From a virus, in IMG/VR virus record IMGVR_UViG_3300028802_000063, positions 1 to 21,514 of that record: DNA of 21,514 nucleotides. One strand, written 5' to 3'. The notes beneath the pieces were generated by a model, which saw nothing but the letters and a program-made list of their open reading frames with translations, ran no database searches and had not been told where the DNA came from. Positions 1 to 6,892 of the stretch are shown in pieces (the first letter of the stretch is position 1; each line of letters opens with the position of its first letter). The translations under genes were made by a program, and so were the position numbers.

Positions 1-108
1 AGAAGGATGCACGCGGACCACTCGAGCGAAGTCGTCTTGCGTGAGCTTGGCGGCTTCACGTGCGCTTTGTAGCCGCTCCGCCAACGGCGGGGGCAAACGT
101 CGGGCCAT
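1..108 (-). CDS. XRE-family helix-turn-helix regulator, C-terminus cut by window edge
   Basis: Reading leftward from an ATG at 108-106 the frame stays open to base 1, giving 36 residues that begin MARRLPPPLAERLQSAREAA and continue KLTQDDFARVVRVHPS. The pattern of an arginine-rich first helix, then K-L-T-Q and a turn into V-H-P-S, is the start of a Cro/CI-type XRE DNA-binding domain. It matches, residue for residue in spacing, the domain of the rightward gene at 227 (GLTQQALAEVITVHAS). The two genes diverge from a shared ~118-base gap, as in lysis-lysogeny switches of temperate phages. Its role as a repressor is inferred; the wing and any C-terminal domain lie outside the window. The family call is firm for so short a piece; which of the two is the CI-like partner cannot be told. 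Confidence 0.72.
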   Translation of the reverse strand, partial: MARRLPPPLAERLQSAREAAKLTQDDFARVVRVHPS

Positions 109-226
109 AAGCCGCTACGTGCCTTGGCCTAAGCAAAAATGCAAGACAAGGTGAAAACCTACCAGCGGATGACTCGGCGAAAATGACGTCTTGCCAAACT
201 CGTCATATTTGCCTAGTTTGCCGTGC
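109..226. promoter_or_regulatory. Divergent control region between two XRE regulators
   Basis: This gap separates the two divergent regulator genes and is more AT-rich than its surroundings. It holds short symmetric or repeated words that could be operators: TGACG at 184-188 faces CGTCA at 201-205; CAAACT at 195-200 faces AGTTTG at 215-220; and TTTGCC occurs twice, at 208-213 and 217-222. Promoters must lie here if the two genes are expressed divergently, but I could not assign convincing -35 and -10 boxes. The region's role is inferred from gene arrangement. Confidence 0.45.
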
Positions 227-664
227 ATGTCGTCGCCCGAGTCGTCGTCGTCGCCGCAGGTGTCGTTTGCTGATTGGCTGACCGAGCGGCGCGGCGCGGC
301 GGGCTTGACGCAGCAAGCGCTGGCCGAAGTGATCACCGTGCACGCGTCCACGGTGTCGCGATGGGAGCGTGGCGAGGCCGAGCCGTCCGTGAGCGAGCTC
401 CGCGGGCTGATCGTGGCGCTCAAGGCACGGGCTGACGATGCGCTGCAGCTACCCGACGCGCCCGCCGCTGCGGGCGGCGCGGCGTTTCAAATCATAGGAG
501 GCGTCGAAAAGCATGCCGACACTGGGTCAGACGGAAACGCGGTCGTGTCAGGTGAAGCTAAGCGCGTCGGAGCGCGTCGAGCTCGGCCACGAAATGGGCA
601 AGCACGAAGTGCAGATCGAGGGCCTCAAGGTCGAAAGGGCCGGCGTAAGCAAGCGCATCCGTAA
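227..664 (+). CDS. XRE-family helix-turn-helix transcriptional regulator
   Basis: The protein has a serine-rich start, then a clear XRE DNA-binding domain at about residues 15-58: F-A-D-W-L-T-E-R-R, G-L-T-Q-Q-A-L-A, V-H-A-S-T-V-S-R-W-E-R-G-E-A-E-P-S. The W-E-R-G-E-A-x-P-S motif is diagnostic of the family. I chose the ATG at 227; a TTG at 191 in the same frame would add twelve residues but sits in the control region. It is likely a phage regulator opposing the leftward gene. The last ~50 residues are odd: from 513 on they overlap, in a different frame, the next gene, which has its own strong ribosome site, and they turn into an Arg/Gly-rich string typical of out-of-frame translation. Either the stop was lost or the tail is a true dual-coding extension. 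Confidence 0.8.
   Translation: MSSPESSSSPQVSFADWLTERRGAAGLTQQALAEVITVHASTVSRWERGEAEPSVSELRGLIVALKARADDALQLPDAPAAAGGAAFQIIGGVEKHADTGSDGNAVVSGEAKRVGARRARPRNGQARSADRGPQGRKGRRKQAHP
496..501 (+). promoter_or_regulatory. Ribosome binding site AGGAGG for the coiled-coil gene
   Basis: A perfect AGGAGG lies 11 bases before the ATG at 513, inside the 3' part of the upstream regulator gene. It fixes the start of the next gene and shows that the ~150-base overlap is not an artefact of choosing too early a start. Confidence 0.65.
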
Positions 665-1109
665 TCACGAAGTCGAGCGCAACAAGCTCGGGCACTGGCT
701 CGACACCGGCGAGCGCGAGCAAGATGTCGAATGCTGGTGGCGGCGCGACGACACCGCGCGCGAGTGGTATTTGCAGCGCCCCGACACCGGCGAAACGGTC
801 GAGACGCGGCCGTTCAGCCCGCGCGACATGGTGCACGAGCTGCCCTTCCACGACGGCCCGCGCGACGACGATCAGGGCGAGTACACGATCACGGCGGATG
901 GCGAAGTGCTGACCGCGGTCGGGCGTGATTTCGTCGTCACCGTGATCGGTTCCGATCCTGCCGCGCCCGAGCAGGCGGGGAACCTCGAGGTTACGCCCGA
1001 GCAGCCCGCCGCACCGGTCGTGCAGCTGCTGTCGACGCCCCCTAGACGGCCCGCCACCGCTCCCAGCAAGCGCAAGCGCAGCAAGGCTAAGGCGACGGCG
1101 GCGACGTGA
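513..1109 (+). CDS. Hypothetical coiled-coil phage protein
   Basis: The 198-residue protein is of unknown function. Residues about 15-60 are rich in E, K, R, L and V in heptad-like spacing (for example V-E-L-G-H-E-M-G-K-H-E-V), suggesting a short coiled coil. It is followed by a compact segment with E-C-W-W-R-R-D-D and L-Q-R-P-D-T-G-E-T-V-E-T-R. That layout (EC-x-W, then L-x-R-x-DTGE-x-V-x-x-R) resembles small proteins often seen beside phage replication genes, but I cannot name a family. The C-terminus is Pro/Ala-rich and ends in a basic tail (S-K-R-K-R-S-K-A-K). The start is supported by an AGGAGG; the stop overlaps the primase GTG start in a GTGA junction, implying translational coupling and perhaps a role in replication. 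Confidence 0.65.
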   Translation: MPTLGQTETRSCQVKLSASERVELGHEMGKHEVQIEGLKVERAGVSKRIRNHEVERNKLGHWLDTGEREQDVECWWRRDDTAREWYLQRPDTGETVETRPFSPRDMVHELPFHDGPRDDDQGEYTITADGEVLTAVGRDFVVTVIGSDPAAPEQAGNLEVTPEQPAAPVVQLLSTPPRRPATAPSKRKRSKAKATAAT

Positions 1110-3229
1110 CCGCGCCCGACGCGTCAGCTGCCGCCGTCTGCATGTTGCAGGCGGCGCTCGACTACGCGGAACAAGGCCTGCGCGTCTTTCCGGTATGGCA
1201 TGTCGACGCGGATCGCTGCGTTTGTCCCGCCGGCGGCGAATGCCCAGATCCAGGCAAGCACCCGCACGTGTCGCGGTGGCAGGTGGCCGCGACCGATGAC
1301 ACTGACACGCTGCGCGAGTGGTGGGCTCAATGGCCCCGCGCCAACATCGGCTTGATCACGGGCGCCACGAACGGCTTCGTGGTCGCAGACTTCGATCCGC
1401 GCAACGGCGGCGATCAAACACTCGCGCAGCTCGAGGCGGCGAACGGCGGGACGTTTCAGACTGTCACGGCGCTGTCCGGCGGCGGTGGGGTGCACCTGTT
1501 TTTCGCCGTGGGGGCGGACAGTCGTTTACGTAACGGCCGCGGGATACGGCCCGGACTCGACCGTAGGGGTAACGGCGGCTACGTCGTGTCGGCGCCGTCC
1601 ATGCACGCGAGCGGGCACCGTTACGTGTTCGCGGCGGGGCTTGGGCTTGGCGCTCCACTGCTGCCCGTGCCGGATTGGCTCGATGAACGCGCGATCGATC
1701 GCGGTGAGCCGGATGTCGTGCCCGTGGTGCTGCCGGTCGGACCGCGTGATCTCGCGCGCATCGATCGGTACGCGCGGCGCGCGCTCGATCTCGAGTCGAA
1801 CGCCGTGCGCACTGCGCCCAAGGGCACGCGTAACGATCGACTGAATGAAGCCGCTTTCTGTCTTGGTCAGCTCGTAGGCAGTCGAGCGCTTGATCAAGGC
1901 CTCGTTGAAAGTGTGTTGTTCGGAGCGGCCAAAGCGGCGGGGCTTGGCGTTCGCGAGATTCAAAAGACGATCCGCAGCGGACTCGAGACGGGGATCAAAC
2001 GTCCGCGCGCAGTGCCCGAGCGCACAGCGAATACACGCGCAGTGCCGGGGGCCAACATGGCGCATGACTCAGACCCACCTACGCCCGGCGCCGTGCTCGC
2101 AGCGCCCGCGCAGCAAGTCCCGGCGTATCGCTTGCTCGCCGATGGCATCGAGCACGAAATGCGGTCGCTTGGGCCGCGCGTCGCTACGGGCTTTCGCTCG
2201 CTCGACAAGTGGACGGGCGGCGGCATCCCATGCGGAACGCTGGTCGTGCTGCTCGCCCCGCCGAACGTCGGCAAGTCGTCGCTCGCAGCCTATCTCGCGC
2301 ACGCAATGGAAGCTGATAGCGGCTGCGCTTGCGTCTACTTCGCGGCCGATGAGGCCGCGCGGGGCATCTATTTGCGCATCGGTCAAATGATGGGATTCGA
2401 GCGCGAAGACTTGGAAGCTGACGGCGATTTCGGCGCGGCGCGGCGTGCCGCGTATGCGGAACGCGCGCGCGATCCATCTCGGAAGCTCGCGATCATCAAT
2501 CCCTATGTCGACGGTGCATCGACGGTCGAGGCGGCCCACGCCGCGCTGCTAGACTTCGCCGCGGACCGACCGCGGGTGATGTTCGTGGACAGCCTGCAGT
2601 CCGCGAGTTTCGACGTGGACGCGGGCGTCGATATCGTCAGGGAGCGCATCGACGCGCGGCTCAAGCAGTGCGTGGGTATCGCGCGCACGGGAACGAGTGT
2701 CGTGCTGATCAGCGAAATGCCGCGTGCTGCGTACGCCAATCGTACGGGCAGCGCCGATCGCGATCCCATCGCGGGCGGCAAAGAATCGGGCGGCATCGAG
2801 TTCCGCGCAGACTTGCAACTGACACTCAAGCCCGTGCAGGGGCAGCGGGGATTCGTCGATCTGAGTGTCGACAAAAACCGCATCACGCCGATCAAGCACG
2901 TGTCGCTGCGGCTGCGGCAAGACTTTTGTTCGGCTGCGTTTTCGGAAGTCATGCTGCCGCACGCGTCCACGCCCACCAAAGACGAACGCGACGCGGCGGC
3001 CGATGCGCAGCGGGACGCGCGGCAGTTCGCCAAGCTTGTCGACGCAGAGCGCAAGGTATTGGACGCGGTAAGAGCGGTCGCCGCGCTGCGCACGATGGGC
3101 GATGTCGTAGCGGCCACCAGTGCTCGCAAGCAGGACGTTCACCGCGCGATCCGGGCGCTCGAATTGCGCGGAGAGCTAACCAAAGCAGGCGGGGTCTACG
3201 CCGTCGCCGGGAGCGCCGCCCATGCGTGA
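1106..3229 (+). CDS. Primase-polymerase fused to RepA/DnaB-like ATPase (replication protein)
   Basis: This 707-residue protein probably primes and drives phage DNA replication. The N-terminal third is a primase-polymerase (archaeo-eukaryotic primase type): cysteine/histidine-rich C-P-A-G-G-E-C near residues 32-42, metal-binding D-F-D at 95-97 and S-G-G-G-G-V-H with H130. The middle holds a RepA/AAA_25-like or RecA-fold ATPase: Walker A A-P-P-N-V-G-K-S-S with K390, then R-V-M-F-V-D-S with Walker B aspartate 495. The last ~60 residues (V-L-D-A-V-R-A-V-A-A-L-R-T onward) look like a winged helix that could bind the repeats just downstream. It starts with GTG in a GTGA overlap with the upstream gene. 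The assignment of domains is firm; helicase activity is inferred from the ATPase and its context. Confidence 0.88.
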   Translation: MTAPDASAAAVCMLQAALDYAEQGLRVFPVWHVDADRCVCPAGGECPDPGKHPHVSRWQVAATDDTDTLREWWAQWPRANIGLITGATNGFVVADFDPRNGGDQTLAQLEAANGGTFQTVTALSGGGGVHLFFAVGADSRLRNGRGIRPGLDRRGNGGYVVSAPSMHASGHRYVFAAGLGLGAPLLPVPDWLDERAIDRGEPDVVPVVLPVGPRDLARIDRYARRALDLESNAVRTAPKGTRNDRLNEAAFCLGQLVGSRALDQGLVESVLFGAAKAAGLGVREIQKTIRSGLETGIKRPRAVPERTANTRAVPGANMAHDSDPPTPGAVLAAPAQQVPAYRLLADGIEHEMRSLGPRVATGFRSLDKWTGGGIPCGTLVVLLAPPNVGKSSLAAYLAHAMEADSGCACVYFAADEAARGIYLRIGQMMGFEREDLEADGDFGAARRAAYAERARDPSRKLAIINPYVDGASTVEAAHAALLDFAADRPRVMFVDSLQSASFDVDAGVDIVRERIDARLKQCVGIARTGTSVVLISEMPRAAYANRTGSADRDPIAGGKESGGIEFRADLQLTLKPVQGQRGFVDLSVDKNRITPIKHVSLRLRQDFCSAAFSEVMLPHASTPTKDERDAAADAQRDARQFAKLVDAERKVLDAVRAVAALRTMGDVVAATSARKQDVHRAIRALELRGELTKAGGVYAVAGSAAHA

Positions 3230-3268
3230 AGTGATCGGGGTCGAAAAACCTGTAACCCCTCTAGAGGC

Positions 3269-3515
3269 GGTTCCCGCGATCACGCGAGTTCCGCCTCGGT
3301 TCCCGTCCAATTCGGCGTCACCAGTTAGGATGATTGGTTCCGGGTTCCCGCGGTTCCCGGTCGGTTCCCGGCGGTTCCCGCGGTCGGTTCCCGTTTTGCG
3401 TGCGATGCAAAGCGGCGTGGTTCCCGTGGTTCCCGCACCCCTTAAGGGGGCGGGACCATCGGGAACCGCGCTGCGAATCGCACTGCCGTTTGGTGTAAGC
3501 GGGCGAGCGGGAACC
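3269..3515. repeat. GGTTCCCG iteron-like cluster with palindrome (candidate replication origin)
   Basis: Nine exact GGTTCCCG boxes begin at 3269, 3298, 3343, 3352, 3363, 3373, 3386, 3419 and 3428, and two inverted copies CGGGAACC begin at 3460 and 3508. A near copy GGTTCCGG is at 3336. The five central boxes are 9 to 13 bases apart, close to one helical turn. Between the direct and inverted copies sits the 12-base palindrome CCCCTTAAGGGG at 3438-3449, extended by CCCG and CGGG arms. Known plasmid and phage origins use such iterons bound by their Rep protein; the cluster lies 40 bases behind the replication gene. An origin function is inference. No convincing gene covers 3230-3651; the open frame across it encodes the repeat as a Phe-Pro/Val-Pro string. 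Confidence 0.68.
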
Positions 3516-3560
3516 AAGGGTCCGCTAGCCATCGGGGACTATTCCGCGGCTGCCCGGCTT

Positions 3561-3600
3561 GGCAAGCGTGCTCATGGGCTCATGGGCTCATGGACAAGCG
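3561..3600. repeat. Octamer-period repeat array A
   Basis: Five consecutive 8-base words occur in strict phase: GGCAAGCG, TGCTCATG, GGCTCATG, GGCTCATG, GACAAGCG. Less regular words may continue to about 3616. It belongs to the dispersed octamer family also found at 4571, 11992, 12352, 13837 and 17899. It sits about 50 bases ahead of the zinc-ribbon gene and just behind the iteron cluster. Confidence 0.7.
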
Positions 3601-3651
3601 GTTCTGCAGCCATCCGCTGCGGGCGCGACTGTCACACCGGAGAGGATCTAT

Positions 3652-3885
3652 ATGCCTGATGCACCGGACTGCCGGCGCTGCAATCGCGCTGACACGCGTT
3701 ACTACCGGCATACGTTCGACGGTGGTTTTCACGTCGGTTTATGGTGCTTGAGCTGCCACGCACACGCGCAGACCGGGCGCGCTTGGTACGCGAAAGGCGA
3801 TTTCACCGCCGAGGAACTCAAGGCGCTGCCCGATCTGGCTCGGGTCGAGGGCACGGCAGATCCACGACAGACCCGCCTCTTTTAG
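3652..3885 (+). CDS. Small zinc-ribbon protein
   Basis: The 77-residue protein has two knuckles, C7-R-R-C10 and C32-L-S-C35, 21 residues apart, as in zinc ribbons. The rest includes G-R-A-W-Y-A-K-G-D-F and a short acidic helix. Function is unknown; small zinc-ribbon proteins near phage replication and modification genes commonly bind nucleic acid or act as adaptors. I chose the ATG at 3652 because GGAGAGG lies about ten bases upstream and because an earlier TTG at 3559 would translate the octamer array. Its stop lies two bases before the start of the RuvC-methyltransferase gene, so both are probably translated from one message. Confidence 0.62.
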   Translation: MPDAPDCRRCNRADTRYYRHTFDGGFHVGLWCLSCHAHAQTGRAWYAKGDFTAEELKALPDLARVEGTADPRQTRLF

Positions 3886-3887
3886 TT

Positions 3888-5327
3888 ATGCGAATGAACG
3901 ATAAGCAACCAAGTCGAAGCAAGGCCCCTAGGCGCCGTCGTGCGGCTAGCGCCGTCGTCACACGTGGGTCAGGGCGGAAGCGCCGTCGCGAGCCGACACG
4001 CGCACAGCTCGTGCAGCGGCGGGGCTATGCGGCGCGACCGTGGCGCTGCGCCGTGCTCGCCGTGGACACCGCGGGGCGGTCTGGCTGGTCATTCCGCGTG
4101 GCAGGCGTTCAGTCTGCTTTCGGGGAAGTCGAAACCAAGGACGGTGAGTCCGTTGCCCACATTGTGCGGTGGGCGGAGCAAGAATCTCACAGCCTCGATT
4201 TGGTGCTCGTGCTCGAGGCCCCCTACGGCGGCGGACGCGAAATGCTGCTCGCGCTCGGGGCCGCGCGCGAGCGCTGGCTTGCCGCGTGGCGGCAGGTTGG
4301 CTTATCAGAAAAGCGCGTAGTGCCGATCATGCCGTCGCGCTGGCGGCGCTTCGTGCTTGGGCCTGCGTATGTGCGCATGCAGCGCGACGACATACGCGCT
4401 GCAGAGCAGGAGCTCGCCGCGCGGATCGTCGGTGAAAAGTGCGCGGCGGATGAGTCGGCGGCGATTTTGATCGGGCTGTGGGCTGAACGCGCGCCGGAAG
4501 TCGGCGAGGCTTTAGGCACAAATGCGCGGCAAATCGGGGCCGGCGACGACTCGAGCGGGGCCGCCCGTGCTGCCAATGACGTCGCTTGCACGGATGCCAG
4601 TGTGCAAGCCGACACGCTTGCAAGCGTGCCAGTGAGCACGGGTGCAAGCGTGCTCATGAGCAGCCCCGTACGGCAGCTCGAGGCCGTATATGCCAAGGCC
4701 GCCGCGGACAAGCGCGCGGAGTGGTCTCAGTGGTATACGCCGCCGTGGCTCGCTGCGGCCCTGTGGGAGTGGGCGTCGCGCGGCGATCGGCCCGTGCGCA
4801 GCGTGATCGAGCCGTCGTCGGGGGAAGGTGCGCTGATCTTGCCGATACTCGCGGATCCGCGCGGCTGCATGGCGATCACGTGCGTTGATATCGACCAAGA
4901 CAACGTGCGCAAGCTCGCCAAAGTGTGCCGTGATCGGCAGGTGCCGGCGGGGCTCGTGATCACTGCGCATCACGGCGATTTTATGTGTGGCAAGTCGACC
5001 AATGCCGGGGCGCTATTCGACCTGTGCTTGATGAATCCACCCTATGAAAACGGGCAAGCGGAAGACTTCATTTTACACGCGCTCACGATGGCACGGCGCG
5101 TGTGCGGGATATTCAAAGCGTCGATCCTGCACGGTCAGGGTAGGTACGACACGCTATGGCAGCACGCGCAGACGACGCGCGAAGTACGGCTGAAAAAGCG
5201 GCCATCTTTTGGCAAGTCGAGCCGGGGTACGACGTCGCCGAAAAACGATTACGTCGCACTCGAGATCGTGCTGCGCACGGCTGACGCACCTAGCGAGCGC
5301 ATGGTCGAGGTTGAGTCGTGGGGTTAG
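3888..5327 (+). CDS. RuvC-like nuclease fused to N6-adenine DNA methyltransferase
   Basis: The 479-residue protein has two enzymes in one chain. After a very basic ~50-residue head, residues 54-200 look like a RuvC/RNase H-fold Holliday-junction nuclease: V-L-A-V-D60-T-A-G-R-S-G-W, then V-L-V-L-E110-A-P-Y-G-G-G, then C-A-A-D188-E-S-A-A-I-L-I-G, giving a plausible D-E-D metal site. Residues ~265-479 form an adenine methyltransferase: W-Y-T-P-P near 282-286, SAM-binding E308-P-S-S-G-E-G and catalytic N383-P-P-Y. Residues 228-260 are the linker and are encoded by an octamer repeat array. In the phage it could resolve recombination or packaging intermediates and methylate DNA against host restriction; both roles are inferred. 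ATG at 3888 or 3894 is possible; an upstream extension would only overlap the zinc-ribbon gene. Confidence 0.78.
   Translation: MRMNDKQPSRSKAPRRRRAASAVVTRGSGRKRRREPTRAQLVQRRGYAARPWRCAVLAVDTAGRSGWSFRVAGVQSAFGEVETKDGESVAHIVRWAEQESHSLDLVLVLEAPYGGGREMLLALGAARERWLAAWRQVGLSEKRVVPIMPSRWRRFVLGPAYVRMQRDDIRAAEQELAARIVGEKCAADESAAILIGLWAERAPEVGEALGTNARQIGAGDDSSGAARAANDVACTDASVQADTLASVPVSTGASVLMSSPVRQLEAVYAKAAADKRAEWSQWYTPPWLAAALWEWASRGDRPVRSVIEPSSGEGALILPILADPRGCMAITCVDIDQDNVRKLAKVCRDRQVPAGLVITAHHGDFMCGKSTNAGALFDLCLMNPPYENGQAEDFILHALTMARRVCGIFKASILHGQGRYDTLWQHAQTTREVRLKKRPSFGKSSRGTTSPKNDYVALEIVLRTADAPSERMVEVESWG
4571..4666. repeat. Octamer-period repeat array B, inside the coding region
   Basis: Twelve consecutive 8-base words occur in strict phase, among them TGCCAATG, TGCACGGA, TGCCAGTG (twice), TGCAAGCG (twice), AGCACGGG and TGCTCATG. 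The same words make up the intergenic arrays. Here they lie wholly inside the open frame, exactly between the RuvC-like and methyltransferase domains. Twelve octamers make 96 bases, a multiple of three, so the frame is kept. The encoded linker is rich in A, S, T and V. Confidence 0.8.
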
Positions 5328-5647
5328 TGCTCGCGATCATCGGCGTGTCACCGCTGCGCGTGCAGCTCGTGCGCAAACGGATCGGCATGTGGCGTCACCA
5401 CGCCGCAGACACGCTTAGCCGGTGGTTTTTCGGCGAGCCGATGCCGCGCACGGCTGCGGGCGGGCCGTGGCGGCTTGCGAACTGGTTCGACGGTGAGCAC
5501 TGGATTGCGTACGTGTGGCGCGGCGATGAGTGGCACGGGGCAGGGTTTGGCGTCGATCGCGAGGCCGCGTGTGTACAGGCCTTGACCGAGGCGCGGCGCA
5601 ACGTGCGTAAACGACGAGTCGGGCGGAAAAGCGGAGCGAATACATGA
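5318..5647 (+). CDS. Hypothetical protein
   Basis: A 109-residue protein that I do not recognise. It has a short hydrophobic start (L-V-L-A-I-I-G-V), then a basic stretch. A Trp-rich core follows, with G-P-W-R-L-A-N-W-F-D, H-W-I-A-Y-V-W-R-G-D-E-W and F-G-V-D-R-E-A-A, and finally a strongly basic tail. The alternating W/Y residues suggest a small beta-rich fold. Two GTG starts fit: 5318, overlapping the methyltransferase end by ten bases, or 5327, sharing the last base of its TAG. Either way it is coupled to the upstream gene. No ATG is available in the early part of the frame. Confidence 0.5.
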   Translation: MGLVLAIIGVSPLRVQLVRKRIGMWRHHAADTLSRWFFGEPMPRTAAGGPWRLANWFDGEHWIAYVWRGDEWHGAGFGVDREAACVQALTEARRNVRKRRVGRKSGANT

Positions 5648-5686
5648 TGAATTGCGCGGAAATCGTAACAGGTTTCGGGGTCGACC

Positions 5687-6892
5687 ATGGTTGACGCCGC
5701 CGCCGAATGGGTCGACCCCGCCACGCTCAAGCCCTGGGCAAAAAACCCGCGGAAAAACGACGGCGAACCGGTGGTCAAAGTCGCCGAGTCGATCAAGCGC
5801 TTCGGCTTCGCATCGCCGATCGTCGCTCGCCTCGAGACGCGCGAGATCATCGCGGGGCACACCAGGTGGAAGGCCGCGCAGTCGCTCAAGCTCGACCGCG
5901 TGCCGGTGCGTTTCGTCGACTTGTCGGAGCGCGAAGCGCACCTTCTAGCGCTCGCCGATAACCGTCTAGGCGAGCTCGCCGAATGGGATACGCCCGAGCT
6001 GCACGACCTGCTGCGGTCTTACGACCTTGGCGATCAAATGCTCGCCGGTTGGGGCGACAAGGATCTGCGCGAGATGGAACGGCTCATCAGGTCGAATGGC
6101 GACCTAGCCGACGACGACGCGCCGGCACCGCCCGAGACTCCGATCACGCAGCCGGGCGATCTGTGGCTGCTCGGGCGGCATCGGCTCGTGTGCGGGGATG
6201 CGACGGATCCCAAGGTGGTGCAGCTCGCGCGGGCGAAGCTCGAGCCGTTTTTGATGGTGACGGATCCGCCGTATGGCGTGGCGTACGACGCGAAATGGCG
6301 CAAGGGCCCCGTGGGCAATGGGGATCCGTCCAGTCTAGGGAAGGTCGAAAACGACGATCGGGGATCTTGGCCTGCGGCTTACAAGCTGTTTACGGGTGTA
6401 GTCGCGTACGTGTGGCACGACGCTAAAAGCGTTGCGACCGTTGCGGGTGATCTACTCGCGGCGTCAATGCGGATTCGGTCTCAGATAATATGGAAGAAAA
6501 ACGGGCTAATAGTGGGCCGTGGCCACTACCACTGGCAGCACGAGCCGTGCTTCTACGCCGTGCGTGAGGGCCACTCCGCGCGCTGGTCCGGCGACCGTAC
6601 GCAGTCGACCGTATGGGATATCAGTAACCGCCCCACCGACCCCACCGACGAAACCACGCACAGCGCGCAAAAGCCGATCGAATGCATGGCCCGCCCGATC
6701 CGCAACCACGGCAAGGCCGGCGACGTCGTCTACGATCCTTTCTGCGGCTCGGGCACGACGCTGATCGCCGCCGAGCAGCTCGATCGCACATGCGTCGCGA
6801 TCGAGATCTCGCCGGCGTACTGCGACGTAATCGTTGAGAGATGGCAGAAAGTCACGGGACACAAGGCGCAGCGACAAACGGCGACGCCATGA
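5687..6892 (+). CDS. ParB-like domain fused to beta-class DNA methyltransferase
   Basis: The 401-residue protein begins with a ParB/Srx-type domain at about 5-100 (L-K-P-W-A-K-N-P-R-K-N, S-I-K-R-F-G-F-A-S-P-I-V, I-I-A-G-H58-T-R-W-K-A-A). It then has the typical hinge W-L-L-G-R-H-R-L-V-C-G-D-A-T. The methyltransferase has its catalytic motif first, D193-P-P-Y, and the SAM-binding motif later, D350-P-F-C-G-S-G-T-T, the order seen in N6-adenine/N4-cytosine enzymes such as CcrM and M.HinfI relatives. Phages often carry this ParB-methyltransferase pairing without a cognate restriction enzyme. It probably modifies phage DNA to evade host restriction; target base and site cannot be told. The ATG at 5687 lies 39 bases past the upstream stop with only a weak G-rich ribosome site. 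Confidence 0.88.
   Translation: MVDAAAEWVDPATLKPWAKNPRKNDGEPVVKVAESIKRFGFASPIVARLETREIIAGHTRWKAAQSLKLDRVPVRFVDLSEREAHLLALADNRLGELAEWDTPELHDLLRSYDLGDQMLAGWGDKDLREMERLIRSNGDLADDDAPAPPETPITQPGDLWLLGRHRLVCGDATDPKVVQLARAKLEPFLMVTDPPYGVAYDAKWRKGPVGNGDPSSLGKVENDDRGSWPAAYKLFTGVVAYVWHDAKSVATVAGDLLAASMRIRSQIIWKKNGLIVGRGHYHWQHEPCFYAVREGHSARWSGDRTQSTVWDISNRPTDPTDETTHSAQKPIECMARPIRNHGKAGDVVYDPFCGSGTTLIAAEQLDRTCVAIEISPAYCDVIVERWQKVTGHKAQRQTATP

Noticed and set aside
115-423. Leftward 102-codon open frame opposite the XRE gene
   Set aside because: It is a shadow of the regulator on the other strand and conflicts with the truncated leftward XRE gene, which has a clear domain.
2503-3142. Two long leftward frames opposite the replication gene
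   Set aside because: GC-rich codon structure gives long antisense frames; neither shows a motif and both lie within a clearly coding region.
3222-3659. A rightward open frame of 145 codons across the iteron cluster
   Set aside because: It starts inside the replication gene's end and overlaps the zinc-ribbon start, but its product is a Phe-Pro/Val-Pro string translated from GGTTCCCG boxes plus the octamer array. No domain or ribosome site supports it.
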